From contig JAGYJF010000006.1 of assembly GCA_018402135.1 (NCBI GenBank), positions 62,001 through 126,000 on the forward strand: DNA of 64,000 nucleotides, written 5' to 3'. Positions 42,901 through 50,507 of the stretch are shown in pieces. The position numbers were made by a program, and so were the translations under genes. Within the stretch, counting starts at the first letter, position 1. The number at the start of each line of letters is the position of its first letter. The notes below the pieces were generated by a model. That model had not been told where the DNA came from. It did no database searches and saw only the letters and a program-made list of their open reading frames with translations. Origin of the DNA: Flavobacteriaceae bacterium (lineage in GTDB: Bacteria > Bacteroidota > Bacteroidia > Flavobacteriales > Flavobacteriaceae).

Positions 42901-43542
42901 ATGAATTTTGGATTGTTTATAGATAAAATTGTTCATTTAGAGCATTTGCCTTTACCAGGCGAAACTGCACAATTTAAAATGTCGCCACCTTATCGGCAGG
43001 CACTTTTAAAAATGAATGAGCAAGTTATAAAAAATTCTAAAAAGGCGGCGGTCATGGCCTTGTTTTATCCTAACATTAACAACGAAACGCACGTGGTTTT
43101 AATAAAACGAAAGTCTTATAAAGGCGTGCATTCGGCGCAGTTTGCTTTTCCAGGTGGCAAGGTTGAAAAATCAGACATCACCTTGATGGATACCGCTTTA
43201 AGAGAAACCGAAGAAGAAATTGGCGTTCCTAAGCACACCGTAACAAATATTAAACCGCTTACCGAGTTATACATACCACCAAGTAATTTTACGGTATTTC
43301 CTTATTTTGGAATCTTGTTAAAAACGCCGATATTCATTAAGCAAGAATCCGAAGTTGATGCTATTGTAGAAGTATCATTACAAGATTTTTTAAATGAAAA
43401 TATGATAAGTACAACCATTGTGAAAACTTCTTATAATATTGAAGTTGAAGTGCCTGCCTATAATTTAAATGGTAATATTGTTTGGGGAGCCACAGCTATG
43501 ATGCTAAGTGAAATTAAAGAGTTGCTTAACAAGGTACTTTAA
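42901..43542 (+). CDS. Nudix hydrolase, CoA-pyrophosphatase type
   Basis: A 213-residue cytoplasmic Nudix enzyme. The Nudix box FPGGKVEKSDITLMDTALRETEEEIGV fits GX5EX7REUXEEXGU. The upstream LIKRKSYKGVHSAQFAF matches the motif that characterises CoA pyrophosphatases (LLTKRS..H.GQVAFPGG). It would cleave CoA to phosphopantetheine and 3',5'-ADP. The N-terminal LPLPGETAQFKMSPPYRQ is typical of the Flavobacteriia form and supports the start at 42901. It is 45 bases upstream of the acyltransferase gene, which has its own -7 element. Confidence 0.9.
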   Translation: MNFGLFIDKIVHLEHLPLPGETAQFKMSPPYRQALLKMNEQVIKNSKKAAVMALFYPNINNETHVVLIKRKSYKGVHSAQFAFPGGKVEKSDITLMDTALRETEEEIGVPKHTVTNIKPLTELYIPPSNFTVFPYFGILLKTPIFIKQESEVDAIVEVSLQDFLNENMISTTIVKTSYNIEVEVPAYNLNGNIVWGATAMMLSEIKELLNKVL

Positions 43543-43556
43543 CAATGCACTTTTAT

Positions 43557-43564
43557 TATTTTTG
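43557..43564 (+). promoter_or_regulatory. -7 element before the acyltransferase gene
   Basis: TATTTTTG fits TAnnTTTG and lies 23 bases before the ATG at 43588, downstream of the Nudix stop. Confidence 0.5.
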
Positions 43565-43587
43565 TAGTTCGGAATTAATTGTAAATA

Positions 43588-44385
43588 ATGGGATTGTTTA
43601 AGAAAAACCCTTTTGGTCATTTTTTATTTTTGAAATTGTGGTTAATTAGAATCATGGGTGCGCTAACGCATAGACGCTATCGTGGTTTTAATGAGTTGCA
43701 AATTGAAGGCTCTGAAATTATTCGGAATTTACCAGATACAAACGTGTTATTTATTTCTAACCATCAAACTTATTTTGCCGATGTGGTGGCTATGTTTCAT
43801 GTGTTTAACGCTAGTTTAAGCGGTAGAGACGACAATATTAAAAACATTGGTTATCTATGGAATCCCAAACTCAATGTATATTATGTAGCAGCGAGAGAAA
43901 CCATGAAAGCTGGATTACTGCCAAAAATAATGGCTTATGCCGGATCTATAAGTATCGACAGAACTTGGCGCGCCGAAGGCAAAGAAGTGCAGCGTCAAGT
44001 TAAAATGAGTGATATTTCAAATATCAAAAAAGCACTTGATGACGGCTGGGTGATTACATTTCCACAAGGTACTACAACGCCTTTTAAACCAATTAGAAAA
44101 GGTACGGCCCATATTATAAAATATCATAAGCCACTGGTTATTCCTATTGTAATAGACGGATTTAGACGCTCTTTTGACAAAAAAGGTTTACGCGTTAAAA
44201 AGAAAAATATTTTGCAGTCTATGGAAATTAAACCAGCTTTAGAGATTGATTATGACAATGAAACCATCGATCAAATTGTCGAAAAAATTGAATACGCCAT
44301 AGAGCAACATCCTTCATTTTTAAAGGTAGTGCCACAAGAGGAATTAATGGAAAAAGAAGAATTAAACAAGTTGCGTAAATGGTAG
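43588..44385 (+). CDS. 1-acyl-glycerol-3-phosphate acyltransferase-like protein (PlsC family)
   Basis: A 265-residue membrane-associated acyltransferase. Block I is NHQTYFADVV (His and Asp of the HX4D catalytic motif), the block III-like sequence is TFPQGTTTPFKPIRKGTAHI, and block IV is PLVIPIVIDGFRR. Such enzymes acylate lysophosphatidate or related lipids; the exact acceptor cannot be told. It is 45 bases after the Nudix gene and convergent with the membrane protein gene at 44387, one base apart. Confidence 0.9.
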   Translation: MGLFKKNPFGHFLFLKLWLIRIMGALTHRRYRGFNELQIEGSEIIRNLPDTNVLFISNHQTYFADVVAMFHVFNASLSGRDDNIKNIGYLWNPKLNVYYVAARETMKAGLLPKIMAYAGSISIDRTWRAEGKEVQRQVKMSDISNIKKALDDGWVITFPQGTTTPFKPIRKGTAHIIKYHKPLVIPIVIDGFRRSFDKKGLRVKKKNILQSMEIKPALEIDYDNETIDQIVEKIEYAIEQHPSFLKVVPQEELMEKEELNKLRKW

Positions 44386-44386
44386 G

Positions 44387-45022
44387 CTAAACTTCTAGTT
44401 TGGCCAACTCTTTGTAATTTTTGTTAAGTCGTCTTAATAAAATTCCGTAAATAATTCTGTAAAATAGCCATATTAAACCTACAAATAATAAGGTGAAAAC
44501 AGCAATCAAACAAAAGGTAATGATTACCTGTGCTTGATTAAAGTTGTTGAAGTCTGTGGCAATTTCAGGATTATTAACAATTCCGTAATAACTACCAACT
44601 ACCATAGCAATAAATCCAACGGCGAGATTATAAATAACGTAGTACTTTATTATTTTTCTTGTTTTTAAAATATTTTCCATCAGCTTTTTAACATTATCAG
44701 TTGCCGATATGGTTTTATATGTTTGATACAATAAATAAACAAACAACAAAATAATGGCGTACGAAATAACAGTTATGGCATAAAAAACAAAATCGTTTTT
44801 ATAAACCATATTCAATTGTTCTTTATAACTATCCGACGAAAATAAAGGAATCGTATTGAGACATATCCAAAATACCAACTCTGCAATACTGATATATAAC
44901 AATGTTTTAACAATAGAAGAAGATTTTTTATGCAACATTATATAAAAATCTTTAGAAGATTTCTGCTGAAACACTTTTTGGCTGCTTTGCCAGTCTTTTT
45001 TTAATATATCTAATTCATCCAT
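44387..45022 (-). CDS. membrane protein encoded after an ECF sigma factor, candidate anti-sigma
   Basis: A 211-residue protein with an N-terminal cytoplasmic region (about 1-35, LKKDWQSSQKVFQQK) and four transmembrane helices (about 37-58, 76-100, 124-145, 168-195). It lies four bases downstream of the ECF sigma gene in the same direction, the position of an anti-sigma factor. I see no zinc-binding anti-sigma (HX3CX2C) motif; the charged N-terminus could bind the sigma factor. The family is unknown to me and the regulatory role is an inference from position. Confidence 0.75.
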   Translation of the reverse strand: MDELDILKKDWQSSQKVFQQKSSKDFYIMLHKKSSSIVKTLLYISIAELVFWICLNTIPLFSSDSYKEQLNMVYKNDFVFYAITVISYAIILLFVYLLYQTYKTISATDNVKKLMENILKTRKIIKYYVIYNLAVGFIAMVVGSYYGIVNNPEIATDFNNFNQAQVIITFCLIAVFTLLFVGLIWLFYRIIYGILLRRLNKNYKELAKLEV

Positions 45023-45026
45023 GATC

Positions 45027-45521
45027 TTACGGATTTAATATTGTTTTTAATTTCGTTTTAACCCTATTCATTTTAACGCGCGCATTTACTTCACTTATAC
45101 CAAGGGTTTCGCTAATTTCAGCATAATTTTTATCTTCTAAATACAAAAACACCAAGGCTTTTTCAATATCATTTAATTGGTGTACGGCGTCGTACATAAG
45201 CTTCAATTGTTGCTCTTCGGTATCATCATAGGGCTCGGCCTTAATTTTGTGTTGCAAGTTGTCAAACTCTTGTGTATGAATGGTGCGCTTAGATTTTCTA
45301 TACAGCGTGATAGCTGTATTTAATCCCACGCGATACATCCAGGTACTAAACTTAGAATCGCCTCTAAAATTGGGAAATGCTTTCCATAACTGTATGGTGA
45401 TTTCCTGAAACAAATCATTATGCGCATCTTGATTGTTGGTGTATAACCTGCAAATCTTGTGCACGATGTTTTGGTTTTCCTCTAGTAAGCCTACAAAACT
45501 ATGTTCTAATTCTGTGTTCAA
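45027..45521 (-). CDS. ECF-type RNA polymerase sigma factor
   Basis: A 164-residue sigma-70 family protein of the extracytoplasmic function type. Region 2 covers about 20-85 (AHNDLFQEITIQLWKAFPNFRGDSKFSTWMYRVGLNTAI) and region 4 about 105-160 (LNDIEKALVFLYLEDKNYAEISETLGISEVNARVKMNRVKTKLK). It starts a two-gene unit with the membrane protein at 44387. There is no adjacent FecR-type anti-sigma, so it is not a classic iron-siderophore pair. Confidence 0.93.
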   Translation of the reverse strand: MNTELEHSFVGLLEENQNIVHKICRLYTNNQDAHNDLFQEITIQLWKAFPNFRGDSKFSTWMYRVGLNTAITLYRKSKRTIHTQEFDNLQHKIKAEPYDDTEEQQLKLMYDAVHQLNDIEKALVFLYLEDKNYAEISETLGISEVNARVKMNRVKTKLKTILNP

Positions 45522-45717
45522 AGTTTAAGTTTGGTTAGTGACTATCAGTATTCAAATTAAGCTTTATGTTACAAAATAAGATACATTTTAAATTTAGATG
45601 AACATTTTGCACTAAATCTTTATATTAATTCTTACAGTGTTACAACTTATTAAACTGATTTATATCATTGTTATTCCTATTGATTTGGTATAATTTCATG
45701 ATATTAATTTTAAGGTC

Positions 45718-46437
45718 ATGGAATCAAAGAAAAACACAAATGTAGACGTAGGTCGAAACAGCAGTATTTATTTCGCTGTTGGATTAAACGTTATGTTGTT
45801 GCTAACATGGATGGCATTAGAACATAAATCCTACGACAGAGCCATTACACAAATTGATATACTTCAATTAAGTGATCAGATAGAAGAAGATATACCGATA
45901 ACTACCATTAATATTCCGCCACCACCGCCACCGCCTCAAATTACTGAAGCGATTACGGTAATAGAAGATGTTGAAGAGGTTGAAGAAACCATCGTACGTA
46001 GTACCGAAATTAATATGGACGATATTATTGAAGCGGTTGCTGTAGAAGATGTGGTTGTTGAAGAAGTGGAAGAGGATATTGTAATTCCATTTGCGGTGAT
46101 TGAAAAAGTACCAGTTTTTCCAGGCTGCAAAGGAAATAACGAAGAATTAAAAGCCTGCTTTCAAGAAAAAATGCAAGAACACTTAAAAAAACATTTTAAA
46201 TATCCCGAAGTTGCCTCAGAACTTGGAATATACGGAAAAGTATTTGTGCTATTTCAAATTGACAAAACTGGAACGGTTACTAAAATACAATCTCGTGGAC
46301 CAGATAAAATTTTAGAAGCCGAAGCCGAACGTATTATTAGCTTACTTCCTAAAATGGAACCTGGTAAGCAACGTAATAAACCGGTAGCTGTTCCTTATAG
46401 TATACCAATTAATTTTAAATTGGTACTAAATAACTAA
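45718..46437 (+). CDS. TonB-family energy transducer
   Basis: A 239-residue protein with a cytoplasmic N-terminus, one transmembrane helix (about 18-35), a proline run (INIPPPPPPPQIT) and a long acidic periplasmic linker rich in VEEVE. The TonB C-terminal domain is at about 150-238 (KYPEVASELGIYGKVFVLFQIDKTGTVTKIQSRGPD and PVAVPYSIPINFKL). It couples the proton-motive force to TonB-dependent receptors such as the FecA-like one at 59499. ExbB and ExbD genes are not adjacent. Divergent from the ECF sigma gene. Confidence 0.92.
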   Translation: MESKKNTNVDVGRNSSIYFAVGLNVMLLLTWMALEHKSYDRAITQIDILQLSDQIEEDIPITTINIPPPPPPPQITEAITVIEDVEEVEETIVRSTEINMDDIIEAVAVEDVVVEEVEEDIVIPFAVIEKVPVFPGCKGNNEELKACFQEKMQEHLKKHFKYPEVASELGIYGKVFVLFQIDKTGTVTKIQSRGPDKILEAEAERIISLLPKMEPGKQRNKPVAVPYSIPINFKLVLNN

Positions 46438-46456
46438 ATAGAGTATCTTCTTAAAG

Positions 46457-46492
46457 AAACGGAATGAGCCATGTGTTTATTCTGTTTTTTTT
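46457..46492 (+). terminator. probable terminator of the TonB gene
   Basis: A 9-bp imperfect stem (46457-46465 with 46479-46487, one G-T) and a 13-base loop lead into a T8 run. The loop is long, so this is moderate. Confidence 0.5.
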
Positions 46493-47048
46493 AATTTAAC
46501 CACTTAATATTACAACCAATGCTGGGTTTTTGGTCGGGATTTACTGCTCTGTTATTTAAAATAGCATCTATGGCCGCAATCAAATCTTTTCCAGTACTAG
46601 GGATATTATTGCCAGGTCTTGAGTCGTCAAATTGTCCGCGATATTCTAAAGTTAATTTCTTATTAAATACATAAAAATCTGGGGTGCAAGCAGCATCATA
46701 AGCTTTGGCTACTTCTTGGTCTTTATCGTATAAATACGGAAAAATAAAGTCTTCGTTTTTAACCAATTCCTTCATGAGTTCAGGTGCATCAAGAGGGTAA
46801 TTTTTAACATCATTACTTGAAATTGCGATAAAGTTGACGCCTCTTGAAACATACATTTTAGCTGTTTTTGAAATGGCTGCATTTAAATGTTTAACAAACG
46901 GACAGTGGTTACATATAAATAGAATGACCGTAGCTTTTTCACCTTTTAAATTCTTCAAGGAAACATAGTTGTTATCAACTACATTTAATAGTTTAAAACC
47001 GGGTGCTATAGTACCTAGCGCTAACATATTGGATGGTGTTTGTGCCAT
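46491..47048 (-). CDS. thioredoxin-fold redoxin (AhpC/TSA-like)
   Basis: Start placed at ATG 47048 (185 residues, MAQTPSNMLALGTIAPGF); an upstream frame extension covers the opposite gene and is not coding. The core is a peroxiredoxin/thioredoxin-like domain with APGFKLLNVVDNNYVSLKNL, the CNHCPF redox motif (about 54-59), and the cis-proline loop CTPDFYVFNKK. It lacks a signal peptide. The CXXC pair suggests thiol-disulfide exchange rather than a peroxidatic single cysteine. Divergent from the CsaA-like gene. Confidence 0.88.
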   Translation of the reverse strand: MAQTPSNMLALGTIAPGFKLLNVVDNNYVSLKNLKGEKATVILFICNHCPFVKHLNAAISKTAKMYVSRGVNFIAISSNDVKNYPLDAPELMKELVKNEDFIFPYLYDKDQEVAKAYDAACTPDFYVFNKKLTLEYRGQFDDSRPGNNIPSTGKDLIAAIDAILNNRAVNPDQKPSIGCNIKWLN

Positions 47049-47095
47049 AATTTTTTTTGAGTTTTCAATATCTTGAATTTTCGTATTTTTAAAAA

Positions 47096-47431
47096 ATGAA
47101 TAAGTTAATTTCTTTCGATGATTTCCAGAAGGTAGACTTAAGAGTTGGAACCATAATAGAGGTGAATGATTTCCCAATTGCAAAAAAACCGGCCTATCAA
47201 TTAACCATTGATTTTGGGGGGCTTGGCATTAAAAAATCTTCAGCGCAAATCACGGCATTGTACTCAAAAGATCATTTATTAAACAAACAAATTGTGGCTG
47301 TTGTTAACTTTCCTAAGAAGCAAATTGCCAATTTTATGAGCGAATGTTTAATAATAGGCGCTGTAAATGGTGGTGACGTTATTTTGCTCAATCCTGAAAC
47401 GAACATCCCAAATGGGACAAAGGTAGCTTAA
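47096..47431 (+). CDS. csaA: CsaA-like tRNA-binding (OB-fold) protein
   Basis: A 111-residue protein made of a single tRNA_bind OB-fold domain: SFDDFQKVDLRVGTIIEVNDFPIAKKPAYQLTIDFG, then KKSSAQITALYSKDHLLNKQIVAVVNFPKKQIANFMSECLIIGA. It matches CsaA, a secretion-related chaperone able to bind unfolded preproteins and tRNA. The length is exactly that of CsaA. Divergent from the redoxin gene and convergent with the M14 peptidase gene, two bases away. Confidence 0.93.
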   Translation: MNKLISFDDFQKVDLRVGTIIEVNDFPIAKKPAYQLTIDFGGLGIKKSSAQITALYSKDHLLNKQIVAVVNFPKKQIANFMSECLIIGAVNGGDVILLNPETNIPNGTKVA

Positions 47432-47433
47432 GC

Positions 47434-49938
47434 TTACATAAACTTTCCGAAAAACACAGCATTCATCAATAGTTTATTGGTGCCATACCAAAAGGCTCTA
47501 AAATTGGTATTATCAGTAAATACAATTACTCTTCCTCGCTGAAGTCTGTTCACTTTAAACGGTACTGTATTTGCCAAACTATCTAAATTGGTTTTTGATA
47601 TATAACCGCTAAGTAGTGGTTTCGAGGTATATTGAATTGGATTGTTATAGCTTTGTTTATCCGCTTCTATAAATAATGTGGTATTTCTAAACAGCGCTAA
47701 ATTGTTGTTTTTATATCCGAAATTTACAGGATGCGAACGGTCTAATTTCGCTTCAAAAATTGCACCACCAATTACTTGGGCACCGCTAAAATCTCTACGC
47801 TCTTCAAAACTGATGTTTTTGGCTGTTAAACTGTTGGTTTTAAAGTCTAATTTTATAAATTCATTGGTATTCATCCATCTTAATGCATTGCGATAACCTA
47901 TTAAGGTACCGCCGTTTTCAACCCATTTTTTCAAATTATCAGAGTTTGGCTTTGATAAACTGTTTGAATTTGCGACAATAATTACATCATATTTACTCAA
48001 GTCACTACGGCTTAGGTTTCTAGTATCTAATTTGGTAATACTAATGTCATAACGCGTATCCATTAAATGCCATATTTCGCCAGCATCGTAAGAGGTAATA
48101 CCATCTCCAACTAATAAGGCAATATTTGGTTTTGTAAGGCTCTTAAATTCATTACTGCCTAAATTTACACCTTCGGTTAAGCCTGTGCTTACCGCAATAA
48201 AATTCACTGAAGATTCTTTGGCAATGTTATCTATAAGTGATTTAATTTCTGTACCAGACAATTCTTGGTTTTGTATCGGAATTAAAATAGTACCATAGTC
48301 GTATGATTTGCCTTTGCTTTTAAACGGCTTCATGGCCACTTTTGCTCTTAAATTGGCCGACAAAATTTGGTGTAAGGCTTTGGGTGTGTAGTACTCATGC
48401 CATTCCATTAAATAGGCGTAATCACTTGATTCGTCAACGCTACCTTTGGGCAATTCAATTAAATTTGATAGCATTTCAATATTTGGTTTTGAAACGTTTT
48501 CCTCGTAATCTAAGTTGAAAGCTAATGGGAAAGTCCATGCCGAAATATCATAAAACAAACTGTCTTGAAATTGCGTACGCTTTTCAAACATAGCATTAAT
48601 TAATCGTGTATTTTTTTGATTTTTAGGAACGTAATAACTGTGATTTTCCGCGAAATTTTTACCGTTTAGTTTTACATCTTTGGTAAGCTTAAAAACTTCT
48701 ATTTGATGTCTTTTTAAAATTTCAGCTAAATGAAAACTTTTAGCCGCGTCTTTTTCATCGCCAAAAACAATGCCTTTGTTAGATTCTTTTTGAGCTTCTT
48801 GTCGCGCGTTTTTAAAAAAAGCATGTTGGTAAACTAACAATTCTTCACGCATGGTAACCGCAGCTTCTAAGGTAGACAGTGCTGTGGTAAATTGATTTCT
48901 AATAGTAAACGGAAATGTTAAAAGTCCATTATCGCTTTCCTGAACATGACCTCTTGAGCTGGCTTGTTCAAACAAAATGCCAATGCCTCCGTTAATATCT
49001 GGAAAAGTTGAGCCTTTACCGTAATAAAAATCGTCAAAACTTTCTTCAGAATAATAAAATGAACCGATTTTGTCGAGCGCTTTCGCATGAAAGTTACCAA
49101 TAGCCTTGGTAAGATCTTGATTTCTTTGTGGTGTTAATGGGTGTGTTCTGGATGGTATGCCTGGTTGAAAGAAAAATGTAGAATTGGTTCCCATTTCGTG
49201 GTGATCGGTTAAAATATTGGGCAACCATTGGTGATAGGTTTTTAGCCGGGCGCGGGATTCGGGCAACTGTGCAGGAAGCCAATCTCTATTCATGTCAAAG
49301 TAATAGTGATTGGTGCGACCACCAGGCCAGATTTCGCTGTATTCACGATCGTTTGAATCGGCTGTAAGGTTGATGTTTTTGTTTGTATTGGCCCAATAAG
49401 CGAAACGTTGTAGGCCGTCAGGATTGAAACTTGGGTCTAGTAAAATTATGGTGTTTTCAAGTAAATTATCAATAACTTCACCTTGGGCAGCTGCCAAATA
49501 GTAAGCCAGTACCAGCGCAGCATTAGATCCGCTTGGTTCATTACCGTGAATTGAAAACCCTTGATATACAACAGTAGGTCGGTTAAAATTTTCTGTGTCG
49601 TTATCGGTGGCAGCAATGTGTTTTTGTTTTATGCTTTCTAAGCTATTTAGGTTTTTAGGTGCGCTAACCGTTAACAGCAAAAGGGGTCGGTCTTCAAAAG
49701 TAAATCCTCGGTTTTCAATAGATATTCTATCGCTTGATTTGGCTAAGGCATACATATATTGCACCAATTTATCGTGCGTAACATGCCATTTTCCTACTTC
49801 GTGTCCAATTATCTCTTGTGGTTTGGGGATGTTGGGATCGTAACTTATGTTTTGCGGTAGGTAATAACTTAAATCAAAGTTGGTTTGTGAAAAAGATTGA
49901 AAAGAAATAAAACAAAATAGAGTAATTAAAAATCTCAT
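47434..49938 (-). CDS. large secreted M14-family zinc carboxypeptidase
   Basis: Start placed at ATG 49938 (834 residues), giving a signal peptide MRFLITLFCFISFQSFSQ; the 17 codons upstream are not needed. The catalytic domain (about 45-400) has zinc ligands His and Glu in GFSIHGNEPSGSNA, MNRDW for substrate, a third ligand in ILTDHHEMG and the catalytic Glu in GILFEQASSRG. The C-terminal half (about 400-834) contains a GATase-like fold of the type found in many Bacteroidota M14 proteins (VGDGITSYDAGEIWHLMDTRYD, GGTLIGYRNALRWM). No T9SS sorting signal is present, so it is likely periplasmic. It is not related in position to the catabolic locus. Confidence 0.9.
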   Translation of the reverse strand: MRFLITLFCFISFQSFSQTNFDLSYYLPQNISYDPNIPKPQEIIGHEVGKWHVTHDKLVQYMYALAKSSDRISIENRGFTFEDRPLLLLTVSAPKNLNSLESIKQKHIAATDNDTENFNRPTVVYQGFSIHGNEPSGSNAALVLAYYLAAAQGEVIDNLLENTIILLDPSFNPDGLQRFAYWANTNKNINLTADSNDREYSEIWPGGRTNHYYFDMNRDWLPAQLPESRARLKTYHQWLPNILTDHHEMGTNSTFFFQPGIPSRTHPLTPQRNQDLTKAIGNFHAKALDKIGSFYYSEESFDDFYYGKGSTFPDINGGIGILFEQASSRGHVQESDNGLLTFPFTIRNQFTTALSTLEAAVTMREELLVYQHAFFKNARQEAQKESNKGIVFGDEKDAAKSFHLAEILKRHQIEVFKLTKDVKLNGKNFAENHSYYVPKNQKNTRLINAMFEKRTQFQDSLFYDISAWTFPLAFNLDYEENVSKPNIEMLSNLIELPKGSVDESSDYAYLMEWHEYYTPKALHQILSANLRAKVAMKPFKSKGKSYDYGTILIPIQNQELSGTEIKSLIDNIAKESSVNFIAVSTGLTEGVNLGSNEFKSLTKPNIALLVGDGITSYDAGEIWHLMDTRYDISITKLDTRNLSRSDLSKYDVIIVANSNSLSKPNSDNLKKWVENGGTLIGYRNALRWMNTNEFIKLDFKTNSLTAKNISFEERRDFSGAQVIGGAIFEAKLDRSHPVNFGYKNNNLALFRNTTLFIEADKQSYNNPIQYTSKPLLSGYISKTNLDSLANTVPFKVNRLQRGRVIVFTDNTNFRAFWYGTNKLLMNAVFFGKFM

Positions 49939-50005
49939 GGTGATAGTTGGTTTTAATGGCTTTTGAAAATGAGTTTGTGGTTTCCTCATAGAGGACTATA
50001 AAAAT

Positions 50006-50035
50006 AAAAAACCGCTCAGTTACCTGGCGGTTTTT
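50006..50035 (-). terminator. rho-independent terminator after the PUR-protein gene
   Basis: An AACCGC/GCGGTT stem (about 50006-50015 with 50027-50035) is followed on the minus strand by a run of T. It lies 25 bases beyond the stop of the gene at 50060. Confidence 0.75.
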
Positions 50036-50059
50036 GTACTTATTTTAACAGAAAGTCGC

Positions 50060-50446
50060 TTATATATCGTCAAAATTGATGTCTGTAAATCGTTCAGGTG
50101 TGTCACTTTTAATAGGGTCATCTTCACCATTTAAATTCACCTCTTCTTTTTTGAAATCCTTTTGATGTCTTTCGCTAATTACTTCGTCACCTTTTTCTTC
50201 AAACACATAGTTTACCATTTCTTCCAGAATTTCCTTAAATTCACTAAAATCTTCCTTGTAGAGGTAAATTTTGTGTTTTTTGTAATGAAAAGAACCATCG
50301 TCGTTGGTAAATTTTTTGCTTTCGGTTATGGTAAGATAATAATCACCTGCTTTTGTAGATCTTACATCAAAAAAATAAGTTCTGCGTCCTGCTCTTAATA
50401 CTTTCGAGAAAATTTCTTCTTTCTCCATCATTCCGTTATCACTCAT
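50060..50446 (-). CDS. PUR-family (DUF3276) nucleic-acid-binding protein
   Basis: A 128-residue protein with one PUR-alpha-like repeat domain (about 8-85): EEIFSKVLRAGRRTYFFDVRSTKAGDYYLTITESKKF and YKKHKIYLYKEDFSEFKEIL. Members bind single-stranded DNA or RNA; the Borrelia relative BpuR regulates genes post-transcriptionally. The acidic C-terminal tail ends DINFDDI. It is 61 bases downstream of the ABC exporter in the same direction, so it may share its transcript. Confidence 0.9.
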   Translation of the reverse strand: MSDNGMMEKEEIFSKVLRAGRRTYFFDVRSTKAGDYYLTITESKKFTNDDGSFHYKKHKIYLYKEDFSEFKEILEEMVNYVFEEKGDEVISERHQKDFKKEEVNLNGEDDPIKSDTPERFTDINFDDI

Positions 50447-50507
50447 GCGCTTTATTTTTAATATTTCGATTTCAAAATTCTAAAAAAAAAGAATAGTAAC
50501 CAACAAT

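Noticed and set aside
45915-45960. Polyproline stretch as low-complexity repeat or frameshift
   Set aside because: It is the normal proline-rich region of TonB energy transducers; the frame continues into a proper TonB domain.
47434-49938. Second M14 peptidase as part of the isoaspartyl locus
   Set aside because: It is 26 kb away, much larger, without the box pair, and has its own setting.
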